Assembly (NCBI GenBank): GCA_905221605.1
Contig: CAJNDS010000735.1
Coordinates: forward strand, 200,001 to 264,000
Source of the DNA: Symbiodinium natans
Taxonomy: Eukaryota > Sar > Dinophyceae > Suessiales > Symbiodiniaceae
DNA length: 64,000 bases
Reading direction: 5' to 3'
The notes beneath the pieces were generated by a model. The model did no database searches. It was given only the letters and a program-made list of their open reading frames with translations, and was not told the origin of the DNA. Positions 1 through 8,264 of the stretch are shown piece by piece. Both the position numbers and the translations under genes were made by a program. Each line of letters begins with the position of its first letter. The first letter of the stretch is position 1.

Positions 1-330
1 GAGGTTTGGGTTTAGGGTTCAGGGTTTAGGGTGTAGGGTTTAGGGCTTAGGCTTTAGGGTTCAGGGCTAAAGTGCAGCTGCCCTGCGTATATATCCCCTC
101 TATGTAGCTGCCTTCAAAGCTACCAAGTATTGGGCCCTGTTCTCAGGTTGAGGGGTCTCTCTTGTTTTCCCTTGTTTAAGTGGACCCTTGCGATTTGAGA
201 CTTGGGTGTGTGTATGGGTGGGTCCCCGAAAACACATTATGGACCCTAAAACCCCAAACCGCCTTCTTGGGGTTTAGGGTTGAGGGTTTAGGGTCTAGGG
301 TCTAGGGTTTGGGGTTTAGGGTTAGCGCTT
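1..330. repeat. Degenerate TTTAGGG clusters with unclassified spacer
   Basis: Short runs of TTTAGGG and variants (TTCAGGG, TGTAGGG, TCTAGGG) flank about 180 bp of spacer in which I see no convincing exon. Confidence 0.6.
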
Positions 331-444
331 AGCCAATTGTAGCTGTACTTATAGCTATACGTATAACCATATTAGGGCACTTAAGGGGCTTATAAGTAGG
401 TTATAAGTACAGTTGGTTAATAAGTACCATGAACCTCCAAGTAG
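331..444. mobile_element. Hairpin family A copy, left end lost
   Basis: The right half ends in the family A terminus ACCATGAACCTCCAAGTAG. The body closely matches the complete copy at 37587-37721. The left terminus is missing, and TTTAGGG repeats stand in its place. Confidence 0.6.
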
Positions 445-509
445 GGTTCCCATTTCAGTTCAGCGCCTTGACCTAAGAACCTGCTCCTATGTATTCCTAG
501 CTTACTAGG

Positions 510-680
510 GAACCCTCAACCCTCAACCTTCAACCCTCAACCCTTAACCCTCAACCCTCAACCTCCAACCCGCAACCCTCAACCCTCAACCTCCACCCTC
601 AAACTCTCAACCCTCAACCCTGAACGGTGAACCTTAAATCCTAAACCCTAAGCCCTAAACCCTAAACCCTAAACCCTTTC
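510..680 (-). repeat. CCCTCAA/CCCTAAA degenerate telomeric array
   Basis: Mostly CCCTCAA variants, grading into CCCTAAA towards 680. A local variant has probably been amplified. Confidence 0.7.
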
Positions 681-720
681 TAGGCCACGAGAGGGAACCC
701 AGAAACCTGAGCATTCCCAG

Positions 721-777
721 GAAGAGAACGAGGACAGGTGCAGCTACGTCTCCTTCGAGGTGCCCTGCCCAAGCAAG
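721..777 (+). CDS. Candidate internal exon, function unknown
   Basis: Nineteen codons, rich in acidic and Cys residues (EENEDRCSYV...PCPSK), begin after CCCAG and end at AAG|GTTTAGGG, so the donor is the first GT of a telomeric array. The exon is phase 0 at both ends. I do not recognise the product. It does not join in phase to the exon at 981, so a linking exon is missing or the frame is wrong. Confidence 0.35.
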
Positions 778-778
778 G

Positions 779-866
779 TTTAGGGTTTAGGGTTTAGGGT
801 TTAGGGTTTAGGGTTTAGGGTCTAGGGCTTAGGGTTTAGGGTTTAGGGTTCAGGGTTTAGGGTAGA
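779..866 (+). repeat. TTTAGGG array
   Basis: About twelve TTTAGGG units with a few variants follow directly after the donor of the exon at 721-777. Confidence 0.9.
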
Positions 867-980
867 GGACCCTGCGAGGCCCTAAAGCATATGCCCGACA
901 AGGCCTAAACCCTAAACCAAACCCTGTCATTTTTCACCCCCCCCCCCCCCCCCCACACACACCCTGCTTTGTGGATTTAG

Positions 981-3206
981 GCGCACGGGGTTTGGCCTTC
1001 GCCCGTCCTGAGGCCGAACTGAGGGGGAGAAGTGCCTCATCAGAAAACCCTCTTGACTACTGCGGATGTTAGAACGGTTTAGGGTTGTTAGGGTTTGTTA
1101 TATAGTAAACCATACGGTTCTCTGATTATGGGAACTTAACAGTACTTAACAGTAGCGCAATGCAAACGACTAGGGCTAAAGAGAGCCCACGATGTAGAAT
1201 TCTTCCGCACGTGCAGCCCTGACAGTGGACTTTCTTCTAGCAGGCAGAGTACCCTAAGCCTCAAACCCCAAATCGTGGAACCCTAAACCCTAAACCCTAA
1301 ACCCTAAACCCTAAACCCTAAACCCTAAACCCTAAACCCTAAACCCTAAACCCTAAACCCTAAACCCTAAACCCTAAACCCTAAACCCTAAACCCTAAAC
1401 CTAACCCTAAACCCTAAACCCTAAACCCTAAACCCTAAACCCTAAACCCTAAACCCTAAACCCTAAACCCTAAACCCTAAACCCTAAAACCCTAAACCGT
1501 AAACAACCCCAAACCCCAAACCCCAAACCCCTAACCCACAACCCCAAAAACCCAAACCCCAAACCCCAAACCCCAAACCCCAAACCCCAAACCCCAAACC
1601 CCAAACCCCAAACCCTAAACCCTAAACCCTAAACCCTAAACCCTAAACCCTAACATACGTCCCAAGGTTCCTTGAATGCTCAGCTGAGGAAATAGCGACG
1701 CTGTGGCTCCGTAGACCTCGCACCGCGACACTCGCTTGCAGCTTCACCGAAAGCCGTAGACTCGTCATTGCGGGTTTAGGGTTAGGGTTTCGGGTTTAGG
1801 GTTTAGGGTTCAGCATCTCAAGTTCGAGCATTTACTAGGCCAGTAGTGTGTTCAGGCAACGGAAAAAAACCCACCCGCCCAAAGAATCCCATAACATTAA
1901 GAAAATATAAGGTTTTCATCCTACCCAAGTCAGACACGTTTTCAACTGACCAACACCCGTTGCGGGAGGAAGGGGGCTGGAGGGGCAGGGGGGGAAGGAA
2001 GGAGGCGGGTGGGGGGGGTGGGGGTGGTGGGGGGGGGGGTGGGGGGGGGGGTGGGGGGGGGGGGTGGGGGGGTGGGGGGGGGGTGGGGGGGGGGGGGGGG
2101 GTGGGGGGGAGGGGAGGGTGGGGGGGGGGGTGGGGGGGCGGGTGGGGGGGGGGGGGTGGGGGGGGGACCCCACAAAAATTTTCGGACCTGACCAATTTTT
2201 TTCGGACCTGACCCGCTAATTTTCGGACCTTGCCCGCTAATTTTCGGACCTTGCCCACTAATTTTCGGACCTTGCCCACTGATTTTCGGACCTTGCCGGC
2301 TAATTTTCGGACCTTGCCCGCTAATTTTCGGACCTTGCCCGCGAATTTTCGGACCTTGCCCGCTAATTTTCGGACCTTGCCCGCTAATTCTCGGGCCTTT
2401 CCCGGGTCCGAAAATTAGCGGGCAAGGTCCGAAATTTAGCGGGCAAGGTCCGAAAATTAGCGGGCAAGGTCCGAAAATCAGTGGGCAAGGTGGTGGGTCA
2501 GCGGGCAAGGTCCGAAAATTAGTGGGCAAGGTCGTGGGGCAGCCAATGGACCTTGCCCACTGATTTTCGGACCTTGCCCGCTGATTTTCGGACCTTGCCC
2601 GCTAATTTTCGGACCTTGCCCGCTAATTTTCGGACCTTGCCCGCTAATTTTCGGACCTTGCCCGCTAATTTTCGGACCTTGCCCACTAATTTTCGGACCT
2701 TGCCCGCAAAGCCATTAACATTTATATTATATATGAAAGAGTGGTTTAGGGTTATAACCCATAAAACTAGTAGGGGATCAGGGAATGAGGTACCAGAATA
2801 CTCCTTTCAAGGGTTTTGCGGCCTAATTCCCTCATTCCTTACTAAGAACCCGGATGTTTAAGGGTTAGGGTTCCCTGAATCCTCAGCCCTAAGCAAACCC
2901 TAAAACCGAAGCCTGAAACCTGAAACCCTAAACCCTAAACCCTAGGTTTCTAGGTACATCCCTTATGGCTATCAGTTAGGACCCTACACCCTACACCCTA
3001 CACCCTAACGCCCTAAACCCTAAGCCCTTATAAACCCGAAACCCTAAGCCCTCAACCCTAAACCCTAAACCCTAAACCTTAAACCCTAAACCCTAAACCC
3101 TAAACCTTAAACCCAAAACCCTAAACCCTAAACCCTACCCTCTAACGCCTAGGACGCTTCACGTCTTCATGGACTCCTGCTTCGCTGGCGCCTGGGCCGA
3201 GGCTGA
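981..3206 (+). CDS. Candidate multi-exon gene fragment, function unknown
   Basis: Islands at 981-1067, 1684-1773 and 2782-2855 each start after AG and stop at GT. Their leftover bases (T+CT, then G+GG) join in phase through three frames that look like ordinary protein, such as EEIATLWLRRPRTAT. The next island, read in phase from 3153, gives 17 codons and a TGA at 3204-3206. The introns hold telomeric arrays and the 21-bp palindromic array. No family is recognised and the 5' end is not found. The island 3153-3212 also reads well in another frame that contains DSCFAG; see findings. The splice phases are seen in the sequence; the model itself is inferred. Confidence 0.35.
1274..1650 (-). repeat. 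Long CCCTAAA array with CCCCAAA block
   Basis: About 30 near-perfect CCCTAAA units (1274-1496) are followed by CCCCAAA variants (about 1503-1610) and a return to CCCTAAA. This is one of the longest telomeric tracts in the window. Confidence 0.95.
1995..2168 (+). repeat. G-tract (GGGGT-rich) low complexity
   Basis: About 170 bp of G runs broken by single T (and rare A or C) sits directly beside the 21-bp palindromic array. Polyproline/polyglycine reading frames here are artefacts. The G runs could form quadruplexes. Confidence 0.9.
2174..2708. repeat. 21-bp tandem array in forward-reverse-forward order
   Basis: The unit TTTTCGGACCTTGCCCGCTAA repeats about ten times (2174-2400), then about six times as its reverse complement (2404-2545), then about eight times forward again (2546-2708). 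Being 21 bp long it keeps a 7-residue pseudo-peptide open, which explains the ORFs here. It lies within an intron of the candidate gene at 981-3206. Confidence 0.9.
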
Positions 3207-3218
3207 GAAGGGGTTCCT

Positions 3219-3323
3219 AACCCTAAACCCTAAACCCTAAACCCTAAACCCTAAACCCTAAACCCTAAACCCTAAACCCTAAACCCTAAACCCTAAACCC
3301 TAAACCCTAAACCCTAAACCCTA
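3219..3323 (-). repeat. CCCTAAA array
   Basis: About 15 perfect units. An array of opposite orientation starts about 100 bp downstream. Confidence 0.95.
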
Positions 3324-3417
3324 TTCTGGAAACCGACAAAATTCCGCAACCCTAGGCATCAACTCTCCGAGGCCTTAAGAGTACCTACGCTCTGAACCCT
3401 ACAGTTTCTGGTTCTTT

Positions 3418-3525
3418 CAGGGTTAGGGTTTAGGGTTTAGGGTTTAGGGTTTAGGGTTTAGGGTTTAGGGTTTAGGGTTTAGGGTTTAGGGTTTAGGGTT
3501 TAGGGTTTAGGGTTTAGGGTTTAGG
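3418..3525 (+). repeat. TTTAGGG array
   Basis: About 15 perfect units facing the CCCTAAA array at 3219-3323, so the pair could fold into a long hairpin. Confidence 0.95.
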
Positions 3526-3552
3526 GTTCTGAAGGCTAATTTATGTTCAACC

Positions 3553-3626
3553 TTGGGATGTTCCCCCTTATACTAGCAGTTCTTCTGTGGGCTTTTAGTA
3601 TTCTCATACCTACTAAGGACACCCTA
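3553..3626. mobile_element. Hairpin family B copy truncated by telomeric tract
   Basis: Starts with the family B terminus TTGGGATGTTCCCCCTTATA. The second arm is missing, and CCCTAAA repeats begin where it should be. Confidence 0.6.
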
Positions 3627-4154
3627 AACCCTAAACCCTAAACCCTAAATCCTAAACCCTAAACCCTAAACCCTAAACCCTAAACCCTAAACCCTAAAAG
3701 GAGGAACATCAAAAGTTCAACCAAGAGTTCGAAGCTTAGAGCTTCGTTCATTGGTTCCAGGGTCTCTTCCGGGGCTTCAGGGGGTTTAGGGTTTAGGGTT
3801 TAGGGTTTATAAGGGCTTAGGGTTTAGGGCGTTAGGGTGTAGGGTGTAGGGTCCTAACTGATAGCCATAAGGGATGTATCTAGAAACCTAGGGTTTAGGG
3901 TTTAGGGTTTAGGGTTTAGGTCTAGGGTTTAGGGTTTAGGGTTTAGGGTTTAGGGCTTCTGGGAGACTGTAGGGGATTGAGGTGCTCAGACTTGGGAGGG
4001 GCATGGGTAGATTTATAAGTAGCATTATAAGTGCCCGCAAATAGCATTATAAGTGCCCGAAAAAAGTTTATAATTGCAGTAACTATACTTACAACCCTAA
4101 ACCCTAACCCCAACCCGCGCTCTACTTACAACTACCATGAGCCTCCAAGTAGAG

Positions 4155-4238
4155 CCGCGGCTCGGCCCTGGAAGTGCCTGTCAGGAAGCCTGTCGCCTGG
4201 GCCCGGACAAAAAGATCGCCGTCTTTGCGGCCTGCCAG
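4155..4238 (+). CDS. Candidate exon, Cys-containing, function unknown
   Basis: Twenty-eight codons follow a family A-like right end (CCTCCAAGTAGAG|). They read LGPGSACQEACRLGP then KKIAVFAACQ and end at CAG|GCACCT, a GC donor. The first half has spaced cysteines and the second looks like a buried beta strand. No homologue is recognised with confidence. Confidence 0.4.
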
Positions 4239-4295
4239 GCACCTAAGCAGAAACATGGGGGCCTCCCCTCCTTACCCTCCTCATTGGCAGTTTAA

Positions 4296-4413
4296 AGTAG
4301 GGTTTAGGGTTTAGGGTTTAGGGTTCAGGGTTTAGGGTTTAGGGTTTAGGGTTTAGGGTTTAGGGTTTAGGGTTTAGGGTTTAGGGTTTAGGGTTTAGGG
4401 TTTAGGGTTTAGG
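4296..4413 (+). repeat. TTTAGGG array
   Basis: About 16 units with one TTCAGGG variant. Confidence 0.95.
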
Positions 4414-4857
4414 GCCGATGTAGAGTTTAGGGTTTAAAGTTCAGGGTTTCAAGCTGCAGATGGTGAGTGCATTTTAGGTTGCCATGTGCATCGAATCTTC
4501 GAGCTGTAGGTCGTCTGAGAGATGTTTGGCGACAACACAAAGATCATGAGAATCATCATGTGCTTATGATTCGGCTGGCCACTCTTCATATGAAGTAGGG
4601 TATGTATTACTGTTGTTGGTGAGTGTATATAAGGTTCCTTTTAAGATTGGTGAGTGTATATACCTGGTGTCCTTTTGGGGGTACAAGAAATGTATACCCT
4701 ACCTACTTCACATGATGACTCATACTCCTGTGTGCAATCATTACCATCAAGCTTCTTTTCTTGTTCCGTCATGTTTCTTCTTCATCTCACATATAGCCAG
4801 CGATGCTGTTGTCGTTCACATCATTAAGTTGCTCTTGTTTCTTGTTGCCATTGGGAG

Positions 4858-4921
4858 CTCCTGGAAGGCGGACGAAGAGGCGCCTGGGGCGCGGTACTTG
4901 ACGGTTCACGGGCAGTTCTGA
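4858..4921 (+). CDS. Candidate terminal exon
   Basis: After GGGAG, a frame reads SWKADEEAPGARYLTVHGQF and stops at TGA (4919-4921). Composition is protein-like and the stop fits a last exon. About 400 bp upstream (4440-4857) is unique sequence with no exon I can defend. Its link to the exon at 4155 is not in phase as drawn. Confidence 0.3.
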
Positions 4922-5106
4922 GGCATACGTACCCCCAAGGGCTCTAGACCCCTAAACTCTAAACCCTAAACCCTAAGCCCTAAGCCCTAAGCCCTAAGCC
5001 CTAAGCCCTAAACCCTAAACCCTAAACCCTTCAAGTCAAGGGCTCTAAACCCCCAAGACCCTGAATCTGAACTTACAGCAACTCCTGCAAGCTCTCCAGC
5101 TATTGC

Positions 5107-5330
5107 TTGGGATGTTCCCCCTTTTGCTATCAGTCCTTCATAAGGATTCGAATAGGGGTACTAGAATCCCCATGGAGGGCTGTTAGTCCTGAATAAGGAT
5201 TCTAATATAGGGAGTACTATAATCCCCATTAAGGGATGTTAGTCCTTACTAAGGGATTCTTACTAGGGAGTACGAGAATCCCCATTGAGGGCTGCTAGTA
5301 TATGGGGGGGGGGGGGGGGAACATCCCAAG
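5107..5330. mobile_element. Hairpin family B, expanded internal stem
   Basis: Outer termini TTGGGATGTTCCCCC and GGGGGAACATCCCAA enclose three tandem versions of the inner stem (AATCCCCATT...GGGCTGTTAGT type) and a 16-base G run. This is longer than the usual 100 bp of the family. Confidence 0.7.
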
Positions 5331-5636
5331 CTATGGCTGTGATGGTTATTGCTGTCATGTTTGTTTAGGGTTTAGGGTTTAGGGTTTAGGGTTTAGGGTT
5401 TAGGGTTTAGGGTTTAGGGTTTTAGGCGTTCTTGTTGTTGACGATTGCTGCGACCTTTGTTAGTTGTGTTGTTGGCATTGTTGCGGTTATTGTTACTGCT
5501 ACAGTTGCCCCATGGTTCTGATTGTTGTCACATTTTGCTGCTGTTAGCATCTTTTGCTGATTGTCAATGCTGATAGTGTTGTGGTTGTGGGCTGCTGGTT
5601 GTTTTGTTGGTTGTGTTGTTGTTTGTGGGTGGTTGT

Positions 5637-6015
5637 TGCTGCTGCTGCTGCTGCTGCCGCCGCCGCCGCCGCTGCCGCTGCCGCCGCTGCTGCCGCTGCT
5701 GCCGCTGCTGCCGCTGCTGCCGCTGCTGCCGCTGCTGCCGTTGCTGCCGCTGCTGCCGCGGCTGCCGCTGCTGCCGCTGCTGCTGCCGCTGCTGCTGCGG
5801 CGCTGCGCTGCTGCCGCTGCTGCCGCTGCTGCCTGCCGCTGCTGCCGCTGCTGCCGCTGCTGCCGCTGCTGCTGCTGCGCCGCCGCCACCGCCGCCACCG
5901 CCGCCTGCTGCCGCCTGCTGCTGCTTGCTGCTGCTTGCTGCTGCTTGCTGCTGCTTGCTGCTGCTTGCTGCTGCTTGCTGCTGCTTGCTGCTGCTTGCTG
6001 CTGCTCCTGTTGCTG
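5637..6015 (+). repeat. CTG/CCG triplet and TGCTTGC repeats
   Basis: GCTGCTGCC-type 9-mers and GCCGCC triplets run from 5637 to about 5910. A strict tandem of CTGCTTGCTG (10 bp) follows to 6005. All three frames are open as Ala/Leu/Cys runs because of the triplet period, so I do not call a gene here. Confidence 0.9.
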
Positions 6016-6208
6016 CCCTAAACCCTAAACCCTATCAACCCCATAAACCCTCTAAACCCTATAAACCCCCTAAACCCTAAACGCTGTGGTTGCTGTTGTC
6101 CCAAAACCCGAAACTCGCAACCCGAAACCCTAAACCCTAAACCCTAAACCCTAAACCCTAAACCCTAAACCCCTATCCCTAAACCGTGTGAATGTCTTCT
6201 TTTTACAG

Positions 6209-6601
6209 CCATTCACATTCGATCTCGACAGGCTGGTGAGTCTAGGGAAGGCGGCAACTTCACGCGCAGGACCTTCGGCCATTTTGCAGGATCCTTCAGG
6301 TTTAGGGTTTAGGGTTTAGGGTTTAGGATCCTTAGGGTTTCAGGGGTTTGGGCATTGGGGGTTTCGGGCGCCGTGGTGCAACACGTGCAACCAAATGCCC
6401 ACCCCCCCTCCCCGCTCCCCCCCCCTTTCTTCCATACTCCAGAAAAGACCCTATAAGCCCGAAACCCACCATGAGCCACGTTTTGCCAACGAACAAACCC
6501 CAAACTTTGGCCCTAAACCCTAAACCCTTAAACCCTCAACCCTGTTGGGCTAAGCTGTAGACAATGTCAATGCTCACCCTGAACCCCCCACGTCCTTCTA
6601 A
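6209..6601 (+). CDS. Candidate last two exons of a gene, function unknown
   Basis: Exon 6209-6299 follows a good acceptor (TTTTTACAG) and encodes PFTFDLDRLVSLGKAATSR and further residues to G|GTTTAGGG. Exon 6561-6601 begins after CTGTAG and, with the leftover G completing a codon, reads DNVNAHPEPPTSF then TAA. Phases match, and the intron contains telomeric repeats and a C-rich stretch. No family is recognised. Confidence 0.4.
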
Positions 6602-6789
6602 GGCTTTGAAGAAGTCTGCTTCGTCTGCTGCTTTTGGTTTTGCAATGCGTTTTTGTTCCGTGTCTGTGTTGCTAAACTTCGTTTTCAGGGTTTATAGGGT
6701 TCAGGGTTTAGGGTTTCTAGGGTTTAGGGTTTCTAGGGTTTAGGGTTTAGGGCTACCGACCCAACTCTCTCTCTCTGGGGCCCCTAAAG

Positions 6790-7791
6790 CTGGACTCGAG
6801 GATTCGAGACGTCGTGCAGACTGGGCAGAAGTCCGAGGATCAACTCTTGGAGACTTCGTCGCCCACTGGTACCCCTTTTGCCTTTTGTTTCGTTGGGGTT
6901 TAGGGTTTAGGGTTTAGGGTTTAGGGTTTAGGTCGTTTGTTTATCATAGTATGGTTCCTGGGCTACCAAGGAGAAGATTTACATGGCACCTCTCGAGGTA
7001 CCTTCGGCTGAGTTCGGCGGTTTGTGCGGTCTGCTTTTGGAGGTTTTCGTGGGGTTTAGGGTTTAGGGTTTAGGGTTTAGGTTTAGAGTTTAGGGCAGAA
7101 GTAGGGTTCTATGTACCCTAAGTAAGGTCATAAGTACAGTTACCCTTTTTTCTGATCCTTTTTTAGGGGTTTATTTCTGGTAACTCTACTTATGGCCTTA
7201 CTTCGGGTACTGGGTTTAGGGTTTTCGGGTTTAGGGTTAAACCTACTTACAACTACCCATCATGAACCTTCAGGGATTAGGCTTCGAAGCGCCCACCAGC
7301 ACCATTGCGTTCATGTCTTCTTGGGGTTCGGATCGCAGTGAAAAAGCCAGAGCCTTGGACCCTACTTGGAGGTGCATGGGTAGTTATAAGTAGGGTCATA
7401 AGTACCCCATAGAGAAGGTCATTATTACAGTTGCTATACTTATCACCCTACATGTAGTTACTTGTGAACCTCCAAATAAAACCGAGCCCTGAGCTCCTGA
7501 CTACGCCAAGGAGGGCACCCTGTTTTCCTCCAAGTTCCGCGGTCAAGTTTTGAACCGCAAGCAACGAGAAACCTCAGCCCCCAGTTTCCAAACCTTATAA
7601 GCCTAAACCCTAAACGCTCCCTAAACCCGAAACCCGAAACCCTAAACCCTAAACTCTAAACCCTAAACCCTAAACCCTAAACCCTGAACCCTACGCAAGG
7701 TGGACCAGCACCCATGCGCTTACTTCCCTCTCTGGGACGAGCGGCGTGTGGTGACCGCGGAGCGAGCTTGGGAGCCAAGACGCCATTTGTG
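6790..7791 (+). CDS. Cluster of candidate exons, function unknown
   Basis: Five islands look coding: 6790-6868, 6971-7019 (EKIYMAPLEVPSAEFG), 7274-7360 (GFEAPTSTIAFMSSWGSDRS...), 7494-7582 (PDYAKEGTLFSSKFRGQ...) and 7700-7791 (VDQHPCAYFPLWDERRVV...). Each follows AG; donors are GT or unclear. The 6971 exon uses the right end of a family C element (GGGCTACCAAG|) as acceptor. Exons 7274 and 7494 are separated by one family A element. Phases do not all join, so at least one boundary is wrong or an exon is missed. Probably the 5' part of the gene at 8265-10904. Confidence 0.4.
7362..7476. mobile_element. Hairpin family A, complete copy forming an intron
   Basis: Left end CTACTTGGAGGTGCATGGG and right end TGTGAACCTCCAAAT are inverted repeats. 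The element makes up nearly all of the roughly 130 bp between two exon-like islands. Confidence 0.7.
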
Positions 7792-8164
7792 GTGTTTAGG
7801 GTTTAGGGTTTAGGGTTTAGGGTTTAGGGTTTAGGGTTTAGGGTTTAGGGTTTAGGGTTTCGGGCCTGTTGTCAAGGGACTAAGACTCGTACCCCTAAGG
7901 TTGTACCCCTAAAGATTCCCCTTAACAGAATTCCTCCCAATATGGCCTACTACCTTAAGGATCCTGTCCCTAAACCCTAAACCCTAAACCCTAAACCCTA
8001 AACCCTAAACCCTAAACCCTCAAAACCCAAGGGTACTAAACCTTGGGCCCAGATCTTGAGCTTGACAGACTTGAGGGGGCTGCTTGAAAGTTCGTGGGAC
8101 ATTTCGCTCATTTTTACCCTCAACCCTACAGACCAAAGCCCAAAGTTTAGTCCTGCTATTTGCT

Positions 8165-8264
8165 TAAGAACCCCCCAACAAAAATGTAGAGTATTCTTCC
8201 TTATAAGGGCAACGTAGGGTTGTTTTTTTCTTTATTTTTTGCGGGGTTTTTAAGCAAACAGTAG
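8165..8264. mobile_element. Hairpin family D element
   Basis: Left end TTGCTTAAGAACCCCCCAAC and right end GGGGTTTTTAAGCAAACAGTAG are inverted. The right end ACAGTAG| acts as the acceptor of the exon at 8265, as in other copies. Confidence 0.7.

Noticed and set aside
1818-2529. Pro-rich and Gly-rich ORFs of 60-195 codons on both strands
   Set aside because: They run through a G tract and a 21-bp tandem array whose period is a multiple of three; homopolymer composition and openness on both strands show they are artefacts.
2174-2708. CRISPR-like array
   Set aside because: The 21-bp units are contiguous without spacers and switch orientation.
5422-6080. ORFs of about 155 codons of Ala, Leu, Cys or Ser-Gly
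   Set aside because: All come from the CTG/CCG triplet tract, where every frame stays open.
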